The notes below the pieces were generated by a model. That model searched no databases and was not told where the DNA came from. It was given only the letters and a program-made list of their open reading frames with translations. 64,000 bases of DNA from Methanosarcina flavescens (GTDB taxonomy: Archaea > Halobacteriota > Methanosarcinia > Methanosarcinales > Methanosarcinaceae), in contig NZ_CP032683.1 of the NCBI RefSeq assembly GCF_001304615.2, positions 2,728,001 to 2,792,000 on the forward strand, in the 5' to 3' direction. This document shows, piece by piece, positions 56,101-64,000 of this stretch. Each line of letters starts with the position of its first letter. The stretch's first letter is position 1. The translations under genes were made by a program, and so were the position numbers.

Positions 56101-56733
56101 ATGGAAAAAGTAACTCATATGGAAAAAGCTCAGGTAAACGACTGCGAAGATGTATTATTATCAATGAGAATGATTGCAGAAACCCTCAATGAGGTAATTA
56201 ATGTACTTGATAGAGAAGCCATAAAGGCGATGATCCAGAAAATTCTAGAAGGCGAAAAAATCTTTTTGATGGGAGCCGGAAGGTCAGGGCTTGTTGCCAA
56301 GGCTTTTGCAATGAGGCTTATGCACCTTGGATTCAGCGTGTATGTAGTCGGTGAAACCACAACTCCTGCTGTTAAGCCACAGGATGTTGTAATTGCTATC
56401 TCAGGGTCAGGGGAGACCCGCTCTATAGCAGACCTCGGAAAAATAGTAAAAGATATTGGTTCGACCCTTATAACGGTAACTTCTAAAAAGGAATCTACAC
56501 TTGGTAGAATCTCGGATATTGCTATGATCCTTCCGAGCAAAACCAAAAACGACCTTGATGCAGGCGGCTACCTTGAAAGAAATATACGTGGGGACTACAA
56601 AAACATGCCTCCTCTGGGCACATCTTTCGAGATTACCTCGCTAATTTTCCTTGATTCTATAATCGCGCAGCTGATAACGCTTACAGGTGCATCGGAAGCC
56701 GAACTTAAGTCAAGGCACACAAACATCGAATAA
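56101..56733 (+). CDS. hxlB: 6-phospho-3-hexuloisomerase (SIS domain)
   Basis: The 210-residue sugar isomerase has the SIS fold: KIFLMGAGRSGLVAKAFAMR, VVIAISGSGETRSIADLGKI, LITVTSKKESTLGRISDIAM and the closing PPLGTSFEITSLIFLDSIIA with EAELKSRHTNIE typical of PHI enzymes. In methanogens PHI and hexulose-6-phosphate synthase make ribose-phosphates through the reverse ribulose monophosphate route. ATG 56101 follows GGAG at six bases; a second Met-Glu-Lys repeat seven codons later is a possible alternative. No hxlA gene is adjacent. Confidence 0.9.
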   Translation: MEKVTHMEKAQVNDCEDVLLSMRMIAETLNEVINVLDREAIKAMIQKILEGEKIFLMGAGRSGLVAKAFAMRLMHLGFSVYVVGETTTPAVKPQDVVIAISGSGETRSIADLGKIVKDIGSTLITVTSKKESTLGRISDIAMILPSKTKNDLDAGGYLERNIRGDYKNMPPLGTSFEITSLIFLDSIIAQLITLTGASEAELKSRHTNIE

Positions 56734-56808
56734 AGAAGGTCCATAAATTGCCGGAAGACAGTGGGTATATTCAGAACAGTTATTTGCAGGGATTCAGGAG
56801 GGCTCAAT

Positions 56809-57921
56809 TTGAAGGAAATAAAATTTTCTGAAAACGTCACCAGGATTGACACGTCTGGGATTAGAAAGATTTTCGAAGCTGCAGGGTCGGATGCAATTAA
56901 CCTTGGGCTTGGACAGCCGGATTTTGATACTCCGGGGCATATCAAAGCTGCCGCAATAAAAGCCATAAACGAGGGCTTTACGGGTTATACTGCAGGCACT
57001 GGAATCCCGGAGTTAAGAGAAGCCCTGAGTTCCAAGTTCAGGGAGGAAAACGGGTTTTCTGTTTCCCCGGAAGAAATTATTGTAACTTCGGGAGCATCCG
57101 AGGCGCTTACAATTGCCCTTGCAGCTCTTCTAAATCCCGGGGATGAGGTCCTCATTTCAAATCCCGGCTTTGTTTCTTATAATGCACTGACCGAGATCCT
57201 TAACGGCAAAGCTGTAAGTGTACCGCTTGCCGAAGACCTCACTATGAAGCCTGAGACTGTGCTTGAGAAAATTACCCCGAAAACGAGAGCCATTGTCCTG
57301 AATTCCCCTTCAAATCCTACAGGCGCAGTTGCAAGCAGGGCAGATATAAGAGCCCTTGCTGAAATTGCTAATGACCACAATATAACCATTATTTCTGACG
57401 AGGTTTATGAGTACTTTATTTATGAAGGAGAGCACGTAAGCCCTGCCAGCTACTCGGATAATGTGATTACGGTAAACGCTACCTCAAAGAGCTATGCCAT
57501 GACTGGCTGGAGACTCGGGTATGTGGCAGCCAGAAAAGATTACATTGGCCAGATGCTGAAGGTGCACCAGTACATACAGGCCTGCGCTAACTCAATTTCT
57601 CAGAAAGCCGCTTACGCCGCCGTGACAGGGCCCAAAGATTCTGTCAATGCCATGCGTGAGGAGTTCAGAAAGCGCAGGGACGTGCTTGTAAAAGGCCTGA
57701 ACGAGCTCGGGATGGAATGTGCCCTTCCAAGAGGTGCTTTCTATGCCTTCCCGAAAGTTTCGAATTCCACAGAGGTTGCTTCGAAAATGATATCAAACGG
57801 CATTATTATTGTGCCCGGTACAGCCTTCGGAAGCGAAGGAGATGGGTACATAAGAATTTCTTATGCGGCATCGATGAAAGATATCGAAAGGGCGCTGAGC
57901 ATCATGGAAAAAGTACTCTGA
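56809..57921 (+). CDS. Class I/II PLP aminotransferase (aspartate-aminotransferase-like)
   Basis: The 370-residue enzyme has AINLGLGQPDFDTPGHIKAA, GYTAGTGIPELREALSSKF, the cofactor-binding region LNSPSNPTGAVAS and ISDEVYEYFIYEGEHVSPAS, and the PLP lysine in VNATSKSYAMTGWRLGYVAA. The C-terminal Arg (GYIRISYAAS) binds a carboxylate. It resembles archaeal aspartate or broad-range aminotransferases. I start it at TTG 56809, six bases after GGAGGG, rather than GTG 56761, which has no ribosome-binding site. It is cotranscribed with hxlB. Confidence 0.9.
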   Translation: MKEIKFSENVTRIDTSGIRKIFEAAGSDAINLGLGQPDFDTPGHIKAAAIKAINEGFTGYTAGTGIPELREALSSKFREENGFSVSPEEIIVTSGASEALTIALAALLNPGDEVLISNPGFVSYNALTEILNGKAVSVPLAEDLTMKPETVLEKITPKTRAIVLNSPSNPTGAVASRADIRALAEIANDHNITIISDEVYEYFIYEGEHVSPASYSDNVITVNATSKSYAMTGWRLGYVAARKDYIGQMLKVHQYIQACANSISQKAAYAAVTGPKDSVNAMREEFRKRRDVLVKGLNELGMECALPRGAFYAFPKVSNSTEVASKMISNGIIIVPGTAFGSEGDGYIRISYAASMKDIERALSIMEKVL

Positions 57922-58689
57922 GAAAATTATCTAAAGAATAACACTCTGAGAAAATATTCTGAGAAATATATTTCTCAGATTAGGATTTTTTGTCAAATAT
58001 TCTTCTGCTATCTATTTTTTTTAAGCATCTGTTAGCACATTAATTTATTAATTTCTATGGAAACAAGGATTATCTCAGGGGATTCATAGCTCTTATGAGG
58101 AATGATTATGGGAAGAGATATATAAATAAGTAAAACGGTTATATAAATAAGTAAGACAGTTATCAGGAGAAATCCTATCACGATGAATTTTTTTGCTTGC
58201 GTTACTAATCACTTAAGCCATCTCTGCAAGCTTTCTTTGCCTATATCCCGACTACTGTTTTACCTAAATAGAATTACTTTATCCAGACTGTACTGTTTTT
58301 CATAGCGATACTTCAGTCAATTTAGCTTGAAGTTACTAGATTACTAAGTTTATTGGAAAAGTATAAATTTATGCTTATTCTCAACCAGCTCAGGTGGTTC
58401 TCTACAAAATTTATGAGACCTATATAAAACTTATATACAGATACATAACTGAAGCTAAATCCATTACATTAATTAACAAAATAGAAAGAGATAATTGTTA
58501 TCAATACATAACTTTTTTTCATTATAAAAAACAGGAAAGTTAAAAATGGATAAATGATCCGAACACGAATTTTTTCTGCTCACAAGAAAGAACCTGTCAA
58601 CAGGCAGAAATCGGGATCTCAGAAAAGATCATTTATCCGTTGATCTCGGAAATTTAGAATATCTTCATAGAATAATCCTGGAAAAACAT
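57922..58689. other. AT-rich spacer, no supported feature
   Basis: About 770 bases with no gene or RNA seen. The sequence ATATAAATAAGTAAAACGGTT repeats imperfectly near 58120 and 58141. Confidence 0.4.
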
Positions 58690-59625
58690 ATGAAAAAGAA
58701 ACCCATGCGTCTGCTACCTTTAAATAAAGGAATTTTTGCTCTTACCTGTATTCTTTTATTGCTGAGCCCTGCTTCCGGCTCAGCCCTCATGTCTGAGAGC
58801 TGGCTAACGGGCTCCTTTTACGGAACATACCAAAGCCAGACAGGAGTTTTTCTGACCGAAGCCCAGGTATTTCCTTTACTTATTCCCCAGGACCTTATGC
58901 TTCTCCTTACAGGAAGTCGGGAAGGGAAAAGTAATAATATAGAGAGGATCAGCCCTTTCTTGCTCCTGACAGCAGGCGTTCTGGCAGGCTTTAACCCCTG
59001 TCTACTCGCGGTAATGGCTTTTCTTGCCTCAGTCACCCTTGCCCAGCATGGAAGAAGAAGAGAAATGCTCGAAATCACACTGGGGTTTTCGGTAGGGATC
59101 TTTACAATGTATATGCTCGCAGGATTGGGCATACTCAGTATTGTTAATTTCCTGCCTGAAATCCAGGGAAGTTTTATAGAAGCTTCAATTCTGCTCATTG
59201 CCCTGCTCGGCTTCTGGCATATTTTTGATGCCTACTGGCTGAAAAAGCATGCAAAATCTACTTTCAGGACTCCCGAACCACTGAAAAAGTTCATGGCAAA
59301 AATGGACAAAAACAATCTTCTGCTACTGTCCTTCCTCTCCGGAAGCATGTTTTCTTTGGTTAAAGCCCCCTGCGTAGGAGCTATTTTCCTCTCACTCCTG
59401 AGTATCCTGGCAACAAAAACCGACATTGTAAGGGGAACATTATACATGGGTATTTATAATCTGGGGCTTCTGCTTCCTGTAATTGCCCTGGGCCTCCTCC
59501 TTGCCTTCGGACTCAGCCCGAACAAAGTAACAGAATTCAGGGAAAGATGGAGAGTAGAAATCAGACTGACAACCGGTTTTATACTTATTTCCGTCGCCCT
59601 CCTCATGCAATTTGGAATAATTTAA
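58690..59625 (+). CDS. CcdA/DsbD-like membrane thiol-redox protein
   Basis: The 311-residue protein has a signal/anchor start, an extracytoplasmic segment of about 60 residues, then six membrane spans. The paired CcdA cysteines are in VLAGFNPCLLAVMAFLAS (span 1) and SLVKAPCVGAIFLSLLS (span 4). CcdA proteins move reducing power across the membrane for cytochrome c maturation or disulfide exchange; Methanosarcina has c-type cytochromes, so this fits. The second Cys-Pro order is PC as expected. It is monocistronic. Confidence 0.85.
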   Translation: MKKKPMRLLPLNKGIFALTCILLLLSPASGSALMSESWLTGSFYGTYQSQTGVFLTEAQVFPLLIPQDLMLLLTGSREGKSNNIERISPFLLLTAGVLAGFNPCLLAVMAFLASVTLAQHGRRREMLEITLGFSVGIFTMYMLAGLGILSIVNFLPEIQGSFIEASILLIALLGFWHIFDAYWLKKHAKSTFRTPEPLKKFMAKMDKNNLLLLSFLSGSMFSLVKAPCVGAIFLSLLSILATKTDIVRGTLYMGIYNLGLLLPVIALGLLLAFGLSPNKVTEFRERWRVEIRLTTGFILISVALLMQFGII

Positions 59626-59686
59626 GATGAAAAATCACGCAAAAAGTTTAAAAGATCCGACCGTCTCTCGAGATGGGACTCGGGCA

Positions 59687-60688
59687 TCAGACTGCAGGCT
59701 CAGTATCAGGCTCTTTGGAAGGAGAGGATAGGCGCTTTTCTTCAATCATCTCCAGAAGTCTGTCCATGACTTCTCCGATCCCTTCCCCGGTAACCGTGGA
59801 AATATTAAATTCTACTTCATCAAGTTTCTGGAACTCAGGTCTGTCGGCCTTATTTGCAACCACAAGCATGGGAAGCTTGAAGTTCTTTCGAATTTCGGCA
59901 AGCAGGCGTTTCTGTTCCTCGATTTCGTATCCGCAGCTTTCACTGGGGTCAATCATGAACAGTACTACCGCATCAAGGTAATGAATTGCGGTAATTGCCT
60001 GCCTTTCAATATCGTTTCTTTCGGACATCGGGCGGTCAAGCAGACCCGGAGTATCCATAACCTGGTAACGCACTCCATCGCGCGTAAAGTGCCCAATTGT
60101 TACTCCTTTTGTTGTGAAAGGATAGGGAGCTACTTCTGGGCTTGCACCTGTAATTTTCGAAACGAAACTTGACTTCCCAACATTCGGATAGCCAGCAATT
60201 ACGATTGTGGGTTCGTCCTGGACGTCAGGAAGCTTCCTCAAAATATTTCTGGCTTCGTTGAGGAAAAGAAGATCCTTGTTGATGGACTTGATAATTGAGG
60301 CAAGCCTTCCGAAAGCCTCTTTCCGGACAGGCTCAGGAACCTCCGAAGTCCGAATTTTCCCAACATAACTCCTTGCAACCTCATGGATCTTCCTGCTTGC
60401 CCAGTCCACAGATGCGAGAGACATCTTGAGCTTTTCCACACCTACCAGTATGTCCGTAAGCTCATAATAGAATCTGGGTAAGCGTTCAAAACTTGGGAAC
60501 CTCCTGACTATATTCGCAAGGTTATCCGTGAGAATGTTTGCAGCGGTTAGCAGCATGGATTCATTTGCCCTGAACCGGCTCTCCCTGCTATCAATAGTTT
60601 TCCCGGACATAGCTCGTGCTGACCGCTTGAAGGCTTTATTAATTAACTCACCGGAAGTGGGAACTGTATGTATTTTCTCAAAGATCAT
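59687..60688 (-). CDS. NOG1-type GTPase, ribosome assembly
   Basis: The 333-residue protein has the NOG1 N-terminal helical region (FEKIHTVPTSGELINKAFKR, SVDWASRKIHEVARSYVGKI) and an OBG-like G domain: G1 IAGYPNVGKSSFVSKITG, G2 YPFTTKGVTIGHF, G3 MDTPGLLDRPMSERNDIE and G4 VVANKADRPEF. Archaeal and eukaryal NOG1 act in 60S/50S maturation. Eukaryotic C-terminal extensions are absent. GAGGGTT precedes two adjacent ATGs; I take the second. Confidence 0.93.
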   Translation of the reverse strand: MIFEKIHTVPTSGELINKAFKRSARAMSGKTIDSRESRFRANESMLLTAANILTDNLANIVRRFPSFERLPRFYYELTDILVGVEKLKMSLASVDWASRKIHEVARSYVGKIRTSEVPEPVRKEAFGRLASIIKSINKDLLFLNEARNILRKLPDVQDEPTIVIAGYPNVGKSSFVSKITGASPEVAPYPFTTKGVTIGHFTRDGVRYQVMDTPGLLDRPMSERNDIERQAITAIHYLDAVVLFMIDPSESCGYEIEEQKRLLAEIRKNFKLPMLVVANKADRPEFQKLDEVEFNISTVTGEGIGEVMDRLLEMIEEKRLSSPSKEPDTEPAV

Positions 60689-60832
60689 CATGTTCTAACC
60701 CTCTGGGGGCTCTCCTAAGCATATAAACATTATTATGGATGAAAAGTTTTAACAAAATAAACGCGCAAGTAAAAGTCTCGCAGAGATTCCTGAAGGCGAT
60801 CTCCTGAGAGGGGATTTATTTTCAGATTTTAT

Positions 60833-60848
60833 ATTTGTAATTACAAAT
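60833..60848. promoter_or_regulatory. 16-bp palindrome in the NOG1/HTH-CBS divergent region
   Basis: ATTTGTAATTACAAAT is a perfect palindrome. TATATTTGTAAT, overlapping it, is repeated at 60915-60926, so it may be a regulator half-site pair. Confidence 0.4.
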
Positions 60849-60988
60849 CCTGGTGATAACTTCTATATAAAGCGTAGAACCAGGTGGATATTCAAAGCAG
60901 AACCGGACTCTTTTTATATTTGTAATAGTAATGTGTAATTGATTTATAATCATTAATTATGTAAATATCTGCGTTAACTTACATTATT

Positions 60989-61009
60989 GATGTATAGATT
61001 TTATACATC
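60989..61009 (+). promoter_or_regulatory. Operator-like 8-5-8 palindrome before the HTH-CBS gene
   Basis: Arms GATGTATA (60989-60996) and TATACATC (61002-61009) around GATTT are perfectly complementary. It ends 36 bases before the ATG at 61046, next to a TTATAAAAGT TATA-like element, a position suited to autoregulation by the HTH protein. Confidence 0.55.
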
Positions 61010-61045
61010 ATCCTTATAAAAGTATATGAAATTAATGGTGGTAGT

Positions 61046-61921
61046 ATGGAACTGACTCCGATTCAAAAAGATATTATTATATCATTAATCAACCTTCAGC
61101 GGCAAAAGGACCGGGCAATCAAAGGGGAAGAAATAGCCGAGGTCATCCAGCGTAATCCTGGAACTATCCGCAATCAGATGCAGTTATTAAAAGCTCTGGG
61201 GCTTGTGGAAGGAGTGCCCGGACCAAAGGGAGGATACAAACCCACAGGAGCAGCGTACGACGCATTACGGATACAGCAATTGAAAAACGAATCAATAGTT
61301 CCCATCTATAGAAACAATGTGTTAGTTAATGGGGCTACGGCTGCAGAGATTAGTTTTACGACTGTCAGGAACCCTGATGCATGCAATGGAGTCATCCGCG
61401 TAATAGGAAACACAAAAGACTTCGTTATGGACGATAAAATTCAGGTGGGTCCCACGCCTGTAAACCGTCTGATAATTCGTGGAGAAGTCATAGGAAGGGA
61501 TGATACTAACAATTCTATTCTTTTCAATATTACTGAAATGGTCTCTCTCCCTAAAAAACATGTCAAACACTATATGAAATATCCTCCTTTGCTTGTGAAC
61601 CTGAATGCAAGTATCCAGGAAGCAACCCGGCTTTTCATCAGGAACAACGTTCACGGCGCTCCTGTAGAAGACAAAGGAAAGATAGTGGGAATTGTTACTT
61701 ATACTGACATTGCCCATGCTATTTCCCAGGGAAAACCGAACGCAAAAGTCAAAGATATTATGACAAAGGAACTCATCACAGTTGATGGAGATATGCAACT
61801 CTACGATGTGGTAAAACTCTTCCATAAGTATAATGTTGGAAGGCTTATCGTAACCATTAACGGCGTACCCAAAGGCACGCTGTCGAAAACCGATGTTCTG
61901 AACGAGCTGGCAGTGTATTGA
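61046..61921 (+). CDS. Winged-HTH regulator with CBS domain pair
   Basis: The 291-residue protein has an N-terminal winged helix (LTPIQKDIIISLINLQRQKD, EIAEVIQRNPGTIRNQMQLL, GLVEGVPGPKGGYKPT), a middle region of about 90 residues (residues 85-180), and two CBS motifs (ATRLFIRNNVHGAPVEDKGK, IVGIVTYTDIAHAI; DVVKLFHKYNVGRLIVTING, GTLSKTDVL). CBS pairs usually bind adenosyl compounds, so DNA binding may sense energy state. This HTH-CBS type is widespread in methanogens. A perfect palindrome just upstream suggests autoregulation. Confidence 0.9.
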   Translation: MELTPIQKDIIISLINLQRQKDRAIKGEEIAEVIQRNPGTIRNQMQLLKALGLVEGVPGPKGGYKPTGAAYDALRIQQLKNESIVPIYRNNVLVNGATAAEISFTTVRNPDACNGVIRVIGNTKDFVMDDKIQVGPTPVNRLIIRGEVIGRDDTNNSILFNITEMVSLPKKHVKHYMKYPPLLVNLNASIQEATRLFIRNNVHGAPVEDKGKIVGIVTYTDIAHAISQGKPNAKVKDIMTKELITVDGDMQLYDVVKLFHKYNVGRLIVTINGVPKGTLSKTDVLNELAVY

Positions 61922-62081
61922 GAAGCAGAATTTTTTGCGGCTTCCTGAAAGCTTTCATAAGAGCTCTCTGAAGCAGCCGAAAAACCTGGAATTCCTAAAT
62001 TATTTTTAGGTTATGGATTATCCTGCTGCTCAAACAGGATTATCTGCATGCTCAAACCGGGAGGTAAAAACCTCCAAATCT

Positions 62082-62396
62082 TCAATCCCTTTTCATGCTT
62101 TCATGCCTGGCACTAAGTTCGGCTGCAATTTCATCTAGGGTAATGTTATTTGCAGCAAGCAGTATAAGAAGATGAAAGATCAGGTCCGAACTTTCTGAAA
62201 CAATCTCGTCATGGTCTTCGTTCCTGACTGCAAGAATAGTTTCAATTGATTCTTCTCCTACTTTCTCAAGAATCTTATTCATTCCTTTACGGTGATTCAG
62301 GAGCTTGCAGACATATGAGCGCTCGTCATAATTCTGTTTTCGATCCAGGATGATTTCATATACTCTGTTCAAGATTGATAAATCGGTATCCGTCAT
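62082..62396 (-). CDS. hisE: Phosphoribosyl-ATP pyrophosphatase
   Basis: The 104-residue MazG-fold enzyme carries out the second step of histidine synthesis. [40 protein letters not shown] with the metal-binding Glu residues, and [20 protein letters not shown] are typical of HisE. ATG 62396 follows CAGGTG at five bases. No hisI is fused, as is usual in archaea. It lies 85 bases downstream of the aconitase-family gene on the same strand. Confidence 0.95.
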   Translation of the reverse strand: MTDTDLSILNRVYEIILDRKQNYDERSYVCKLLNHRKGMNKILEKVGEESIETILAVRNEDHDEIVSESSDLIFHLLILLAANNITLDEIAAELSARHESMKRD

Positions 62397-62481
62397 TCTA
62401 ACACCTGTTTAATTAAACATAGACAAATATTCAAAAAATCAGAAGCCAGAAAATATCAAAAAAGTAAAAACAGGAGATTTT

Positions 62482-63777
62482 TCAAACCTTCCTTGGATCA
62501 GTAATTTCTCCGGTAAGGGCTGACGCTCCTGCAGTTGCAGGGGAAGATAAATACACAAAAGATTCGGGACTTCCTTCTCTGCCTTTGAAGTTGCGATTCG
62601 AGGTTGCAAGACCAACTTCTCCAGCCCCAAGCAAGCCAAAAGAGCCACCCATACAGGGTCCGCAGCAGGGGGATTCTACGATTGCACCTGCATTCATAAG
62701 TTTTTCTATATACCCGGCTTTCAGGAGTTTTATATACTCGGTCCGTGATGCGGGGACAACAAGCAGGCGAACACCCTTTGCCACTGGCTCATCGCCCATA
62801 ATATCAGCCATGATTTTGATATCCTCGAACCTGCCATTCGTGCAGGAACCTACAAAGATCTGGTCAAGTTTTGTACCTTCAACTTCGGTTACGGGTTTCA
62901 CGTTATCCACATTGTGAGGGCAGGCAACCTGGGGCTCAAGGTCCGATATATCATAGTGTCTAACTCCTACATATTCTGCGCCCTCATCGGATTTCCAGTA
63001 TGGGTCAAATTCATAGTACAGGATTCTCTCTTTGAGGTAGTCTGCAGTCACTTCATCTGCTTCGATAATTCCTGCCTTTCCTCCCATCTCGATTGCCATA
63101 TTGGACATGGTCATGCGTTCAGGAATGGAAAGAGAACGAATTGTTGAGCCTCCAAACTCAGCAGCCATATACCTGACTCCTTCTACTCCTACATCACCTA
63201 TTAGGTGAAGAATAAGGTCTTTTGAGTATACCCTTTCTGGCAGGCTGCCTTCAACTTCAAAGCGGAAAGTTTCAGGTACCTTAAACCAGAGCTTGCCAGT
63301 AGCAAAGACCGCTGCCATATCAGTAGATCCTATACCTGTAGAAAACGCCCCTAGTGCGCCATACGCACACGTATGCGAGTCCGAGCCAACTATTAGATCT
63401 CCTGGCAGCACATGCCCTTTCTCAGGAAGAACCTGATGGCAAACTCCTTCGTATACATCATAATTTAAAATGCCCTGTTCCTCAGCAAATTCCCGAAGCA
63501 TAATATGGTTTGCTGTGGCGTTGATAGAATCCGCAGGAACCTGGTGGTCAAATACGATCACTATTCTCGTCGGGTCCCAGACTTTTTTCTCTTCTCTGTC
63601 CTTCATTATCTCGTAAAAGCCTTTGACTGCCAGCGGACCTGTAATGTCGTGCGTCATTGCCAGGTCTATATTTGCCAGCACGAAATCTCCGGCCTTTACG
63701 GGACTTCCGGAGGCCTTCGAAAAGATCTTTTCTGAAACGGTCATCGGACGATTTTCATTATCAGATATCCCGGCCAT
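62482..63777 (-). CDS. leuC: 3-isopropylmalate/homoaconitate dehydratase large subunit
   Basis: The aconitase-superfamily large subunit (about 431 residues from this start) has the [4Fe-4S] ligands in [16 protein letters not shown] and [17 protein letters not shown], and [20 protein letters not shown]. It acts with a small LeuD-type subunit not in the window. Paralogues in methanogens make leucine precursors or the homoaconitate steps toward coenzyme B, and these cannot be told apart here. The start is unclear: 63777 (MAGISDN), 63744 ([13 protein letters not shown], the usual family start) and 63840 are all in frame and none has a good Shine-Dalgarno. Confidence 0.85.
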   Translation of the reverse strand: MAGISDNENRPMTVSEKIFSKASGSPVKAGDFVLANIDLAMTHDITGPLAVKGFYEIMKDREEKKVWDPTRIVIVFDHQVPADSINATANHIMLREFAEEQGILNYDVYEGVCHQVLPEKGHVLPGDLIVGSDSHTCAYGALGAFSTGIGSTDMAAVFATGKLWFKVPETFRFEVEGSLPERVYSKDLILHLIGDVGVEGVRYMAAEFGGSTIRSLSIPERMTMSNMAIEMGGKAGIIEADEVTADYLKERILYYEFDPYWKSDEGAEYVGVRHYDISDLEPQVACPHNVDNVKPVTEVEGTKLDQIFVGSCTNGRFEDIKIMADIMGDEPVAKGVRLLVVPASRTEYIKLLKAGYIEKLMNAGAIVESPCCGPCMGGSFGLLGAGEVGLATSNRNFKGREGSPESFVYLSSPATAGASALTGEITDPRKV

Positions 63778-63840
63778 GGGGAATAACTGGCTCTTTCTAA
63801 TAAATAAATTTAATTGATGGTGTACGCTAGTAAAAATCAA

Positions 63841-64000
63841 AAGTCTTTCAAGCTCATAAAAAGGCGAAGTTCTTTAAAAATAGATATGCTTAGCCTACGA
63901 ATCCTGAGTTTCTATTAGTCCCAGTGTTAACAAATAATTTCAGTGCTTCCCAGGCTGTCGTGAACTATACAGGTACATGTGCGGTTCTCCAGGCTCGTTT
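63841..64000. other. Upstream region at the window end
   Basis: Only 160 bases. It should contain the promoter of the aconitase-family gene. No coding feature can be supported. Confidence 0.3.

Overview
The window is archaeal and almost certainly from a Methanosarcina species; I cannot fix the species. The evidence is the archaeal ribosomal/translation operon (L7Ae, S28e, L24e, NDK, aIF5B, S6e), diphthamide enzymes, archaeal-type shikimate kinase, the CxxC-x17-CxxC mini-proteins typical of Methanosarcina, TPR-protein paralogues, low GC, long AT-rich spacers and many decayed genes. No rRNA, tRNA or CRISPR array was seen.

Layout. 1-3.9 kb: an array of LolA-like lipoproteins, one reduced to a remnant, then a decayed CDGSH iron-sulfur gene. 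3.9-10.2 kb (minus): a peptide/nickel-type ABC importer operon (lipoprotein binding protein, methyltransferase, two permeases, fused double ATPase). 10.2-12 kb: AT-rich spacer with a 122-bp non-autonomous element. 12-15.8 kb (minus): translation operon. 16.1-20.7 kb: a TatD-linked radical SAM protein, a 15-bp repeat array, a surface beta-propeller and a NosD-like beta-helix protein. 22.2-25.1 kb: an SMR transporter and a duplicated module of CxxC mini-protein plus aIF1A. 25.2-26.2 kb: insertion sequence copy 1. 26.4-33.7 kb (minus): aspartase, a two-subunit succinate dehydrogenase/fumarate reductase, a TPP enzyme resembling acetolactate synthase/2-oxoglutarate decarboxylase, and an aldehyde dehydrogenase. 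34-36.7 kb: three paralogous lipoproteins, the last with a cupredoxin domain. 37-42.9 kb: two TPR proteins flanking a HAD hydrolase and a two-gene locus in which a protein with sixteen Cys-X-Pro motifs precedes a radical SAM/SPASM maturase. 43.8-50 kb: a degenerate receiver protein, a wHTH protein, a thioredoxin system, diphthamide genes (dphB, dph6), two conserved archaeal families and a PfkB kinase. 50.1-51.1 kb: insertion sequence copy 2. 51.7-53.3 kb: purE-aroQ-aroK. 54.3-57.9 kb: an Era-like GTPase, a DUF2073 protein, an unknown protein, hexuloisomerase and aminotransferase. 58.7-63.8 kb: CcdA-like protein, NOG1-type GTPase, HTH-CBS regulator, hisE and an aconitase-family large subunit.

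The most unusual locus is 39.8-41.8 kb. All 16 cysteines of a 203-residue protein sit in C-X-P motifs, and the next gene has an N-terminal region that looks like a PqqD-type recognition domain followed by radical SAM and SPASM parts, as expected for a ribosomally made, post-translationally modified (RiPP) product. Second is the 26-34 kb metabolic block, which could run 2-oxoglutarate to succinic semialdehyde, succinate, fumarate and aspartate. Third is the duplicated CxxC/aIF1A module, whose mini-protein leaders carry a hairpin over the ribosome-binding site and one of whose aIF1A genes appears to start with CTG.
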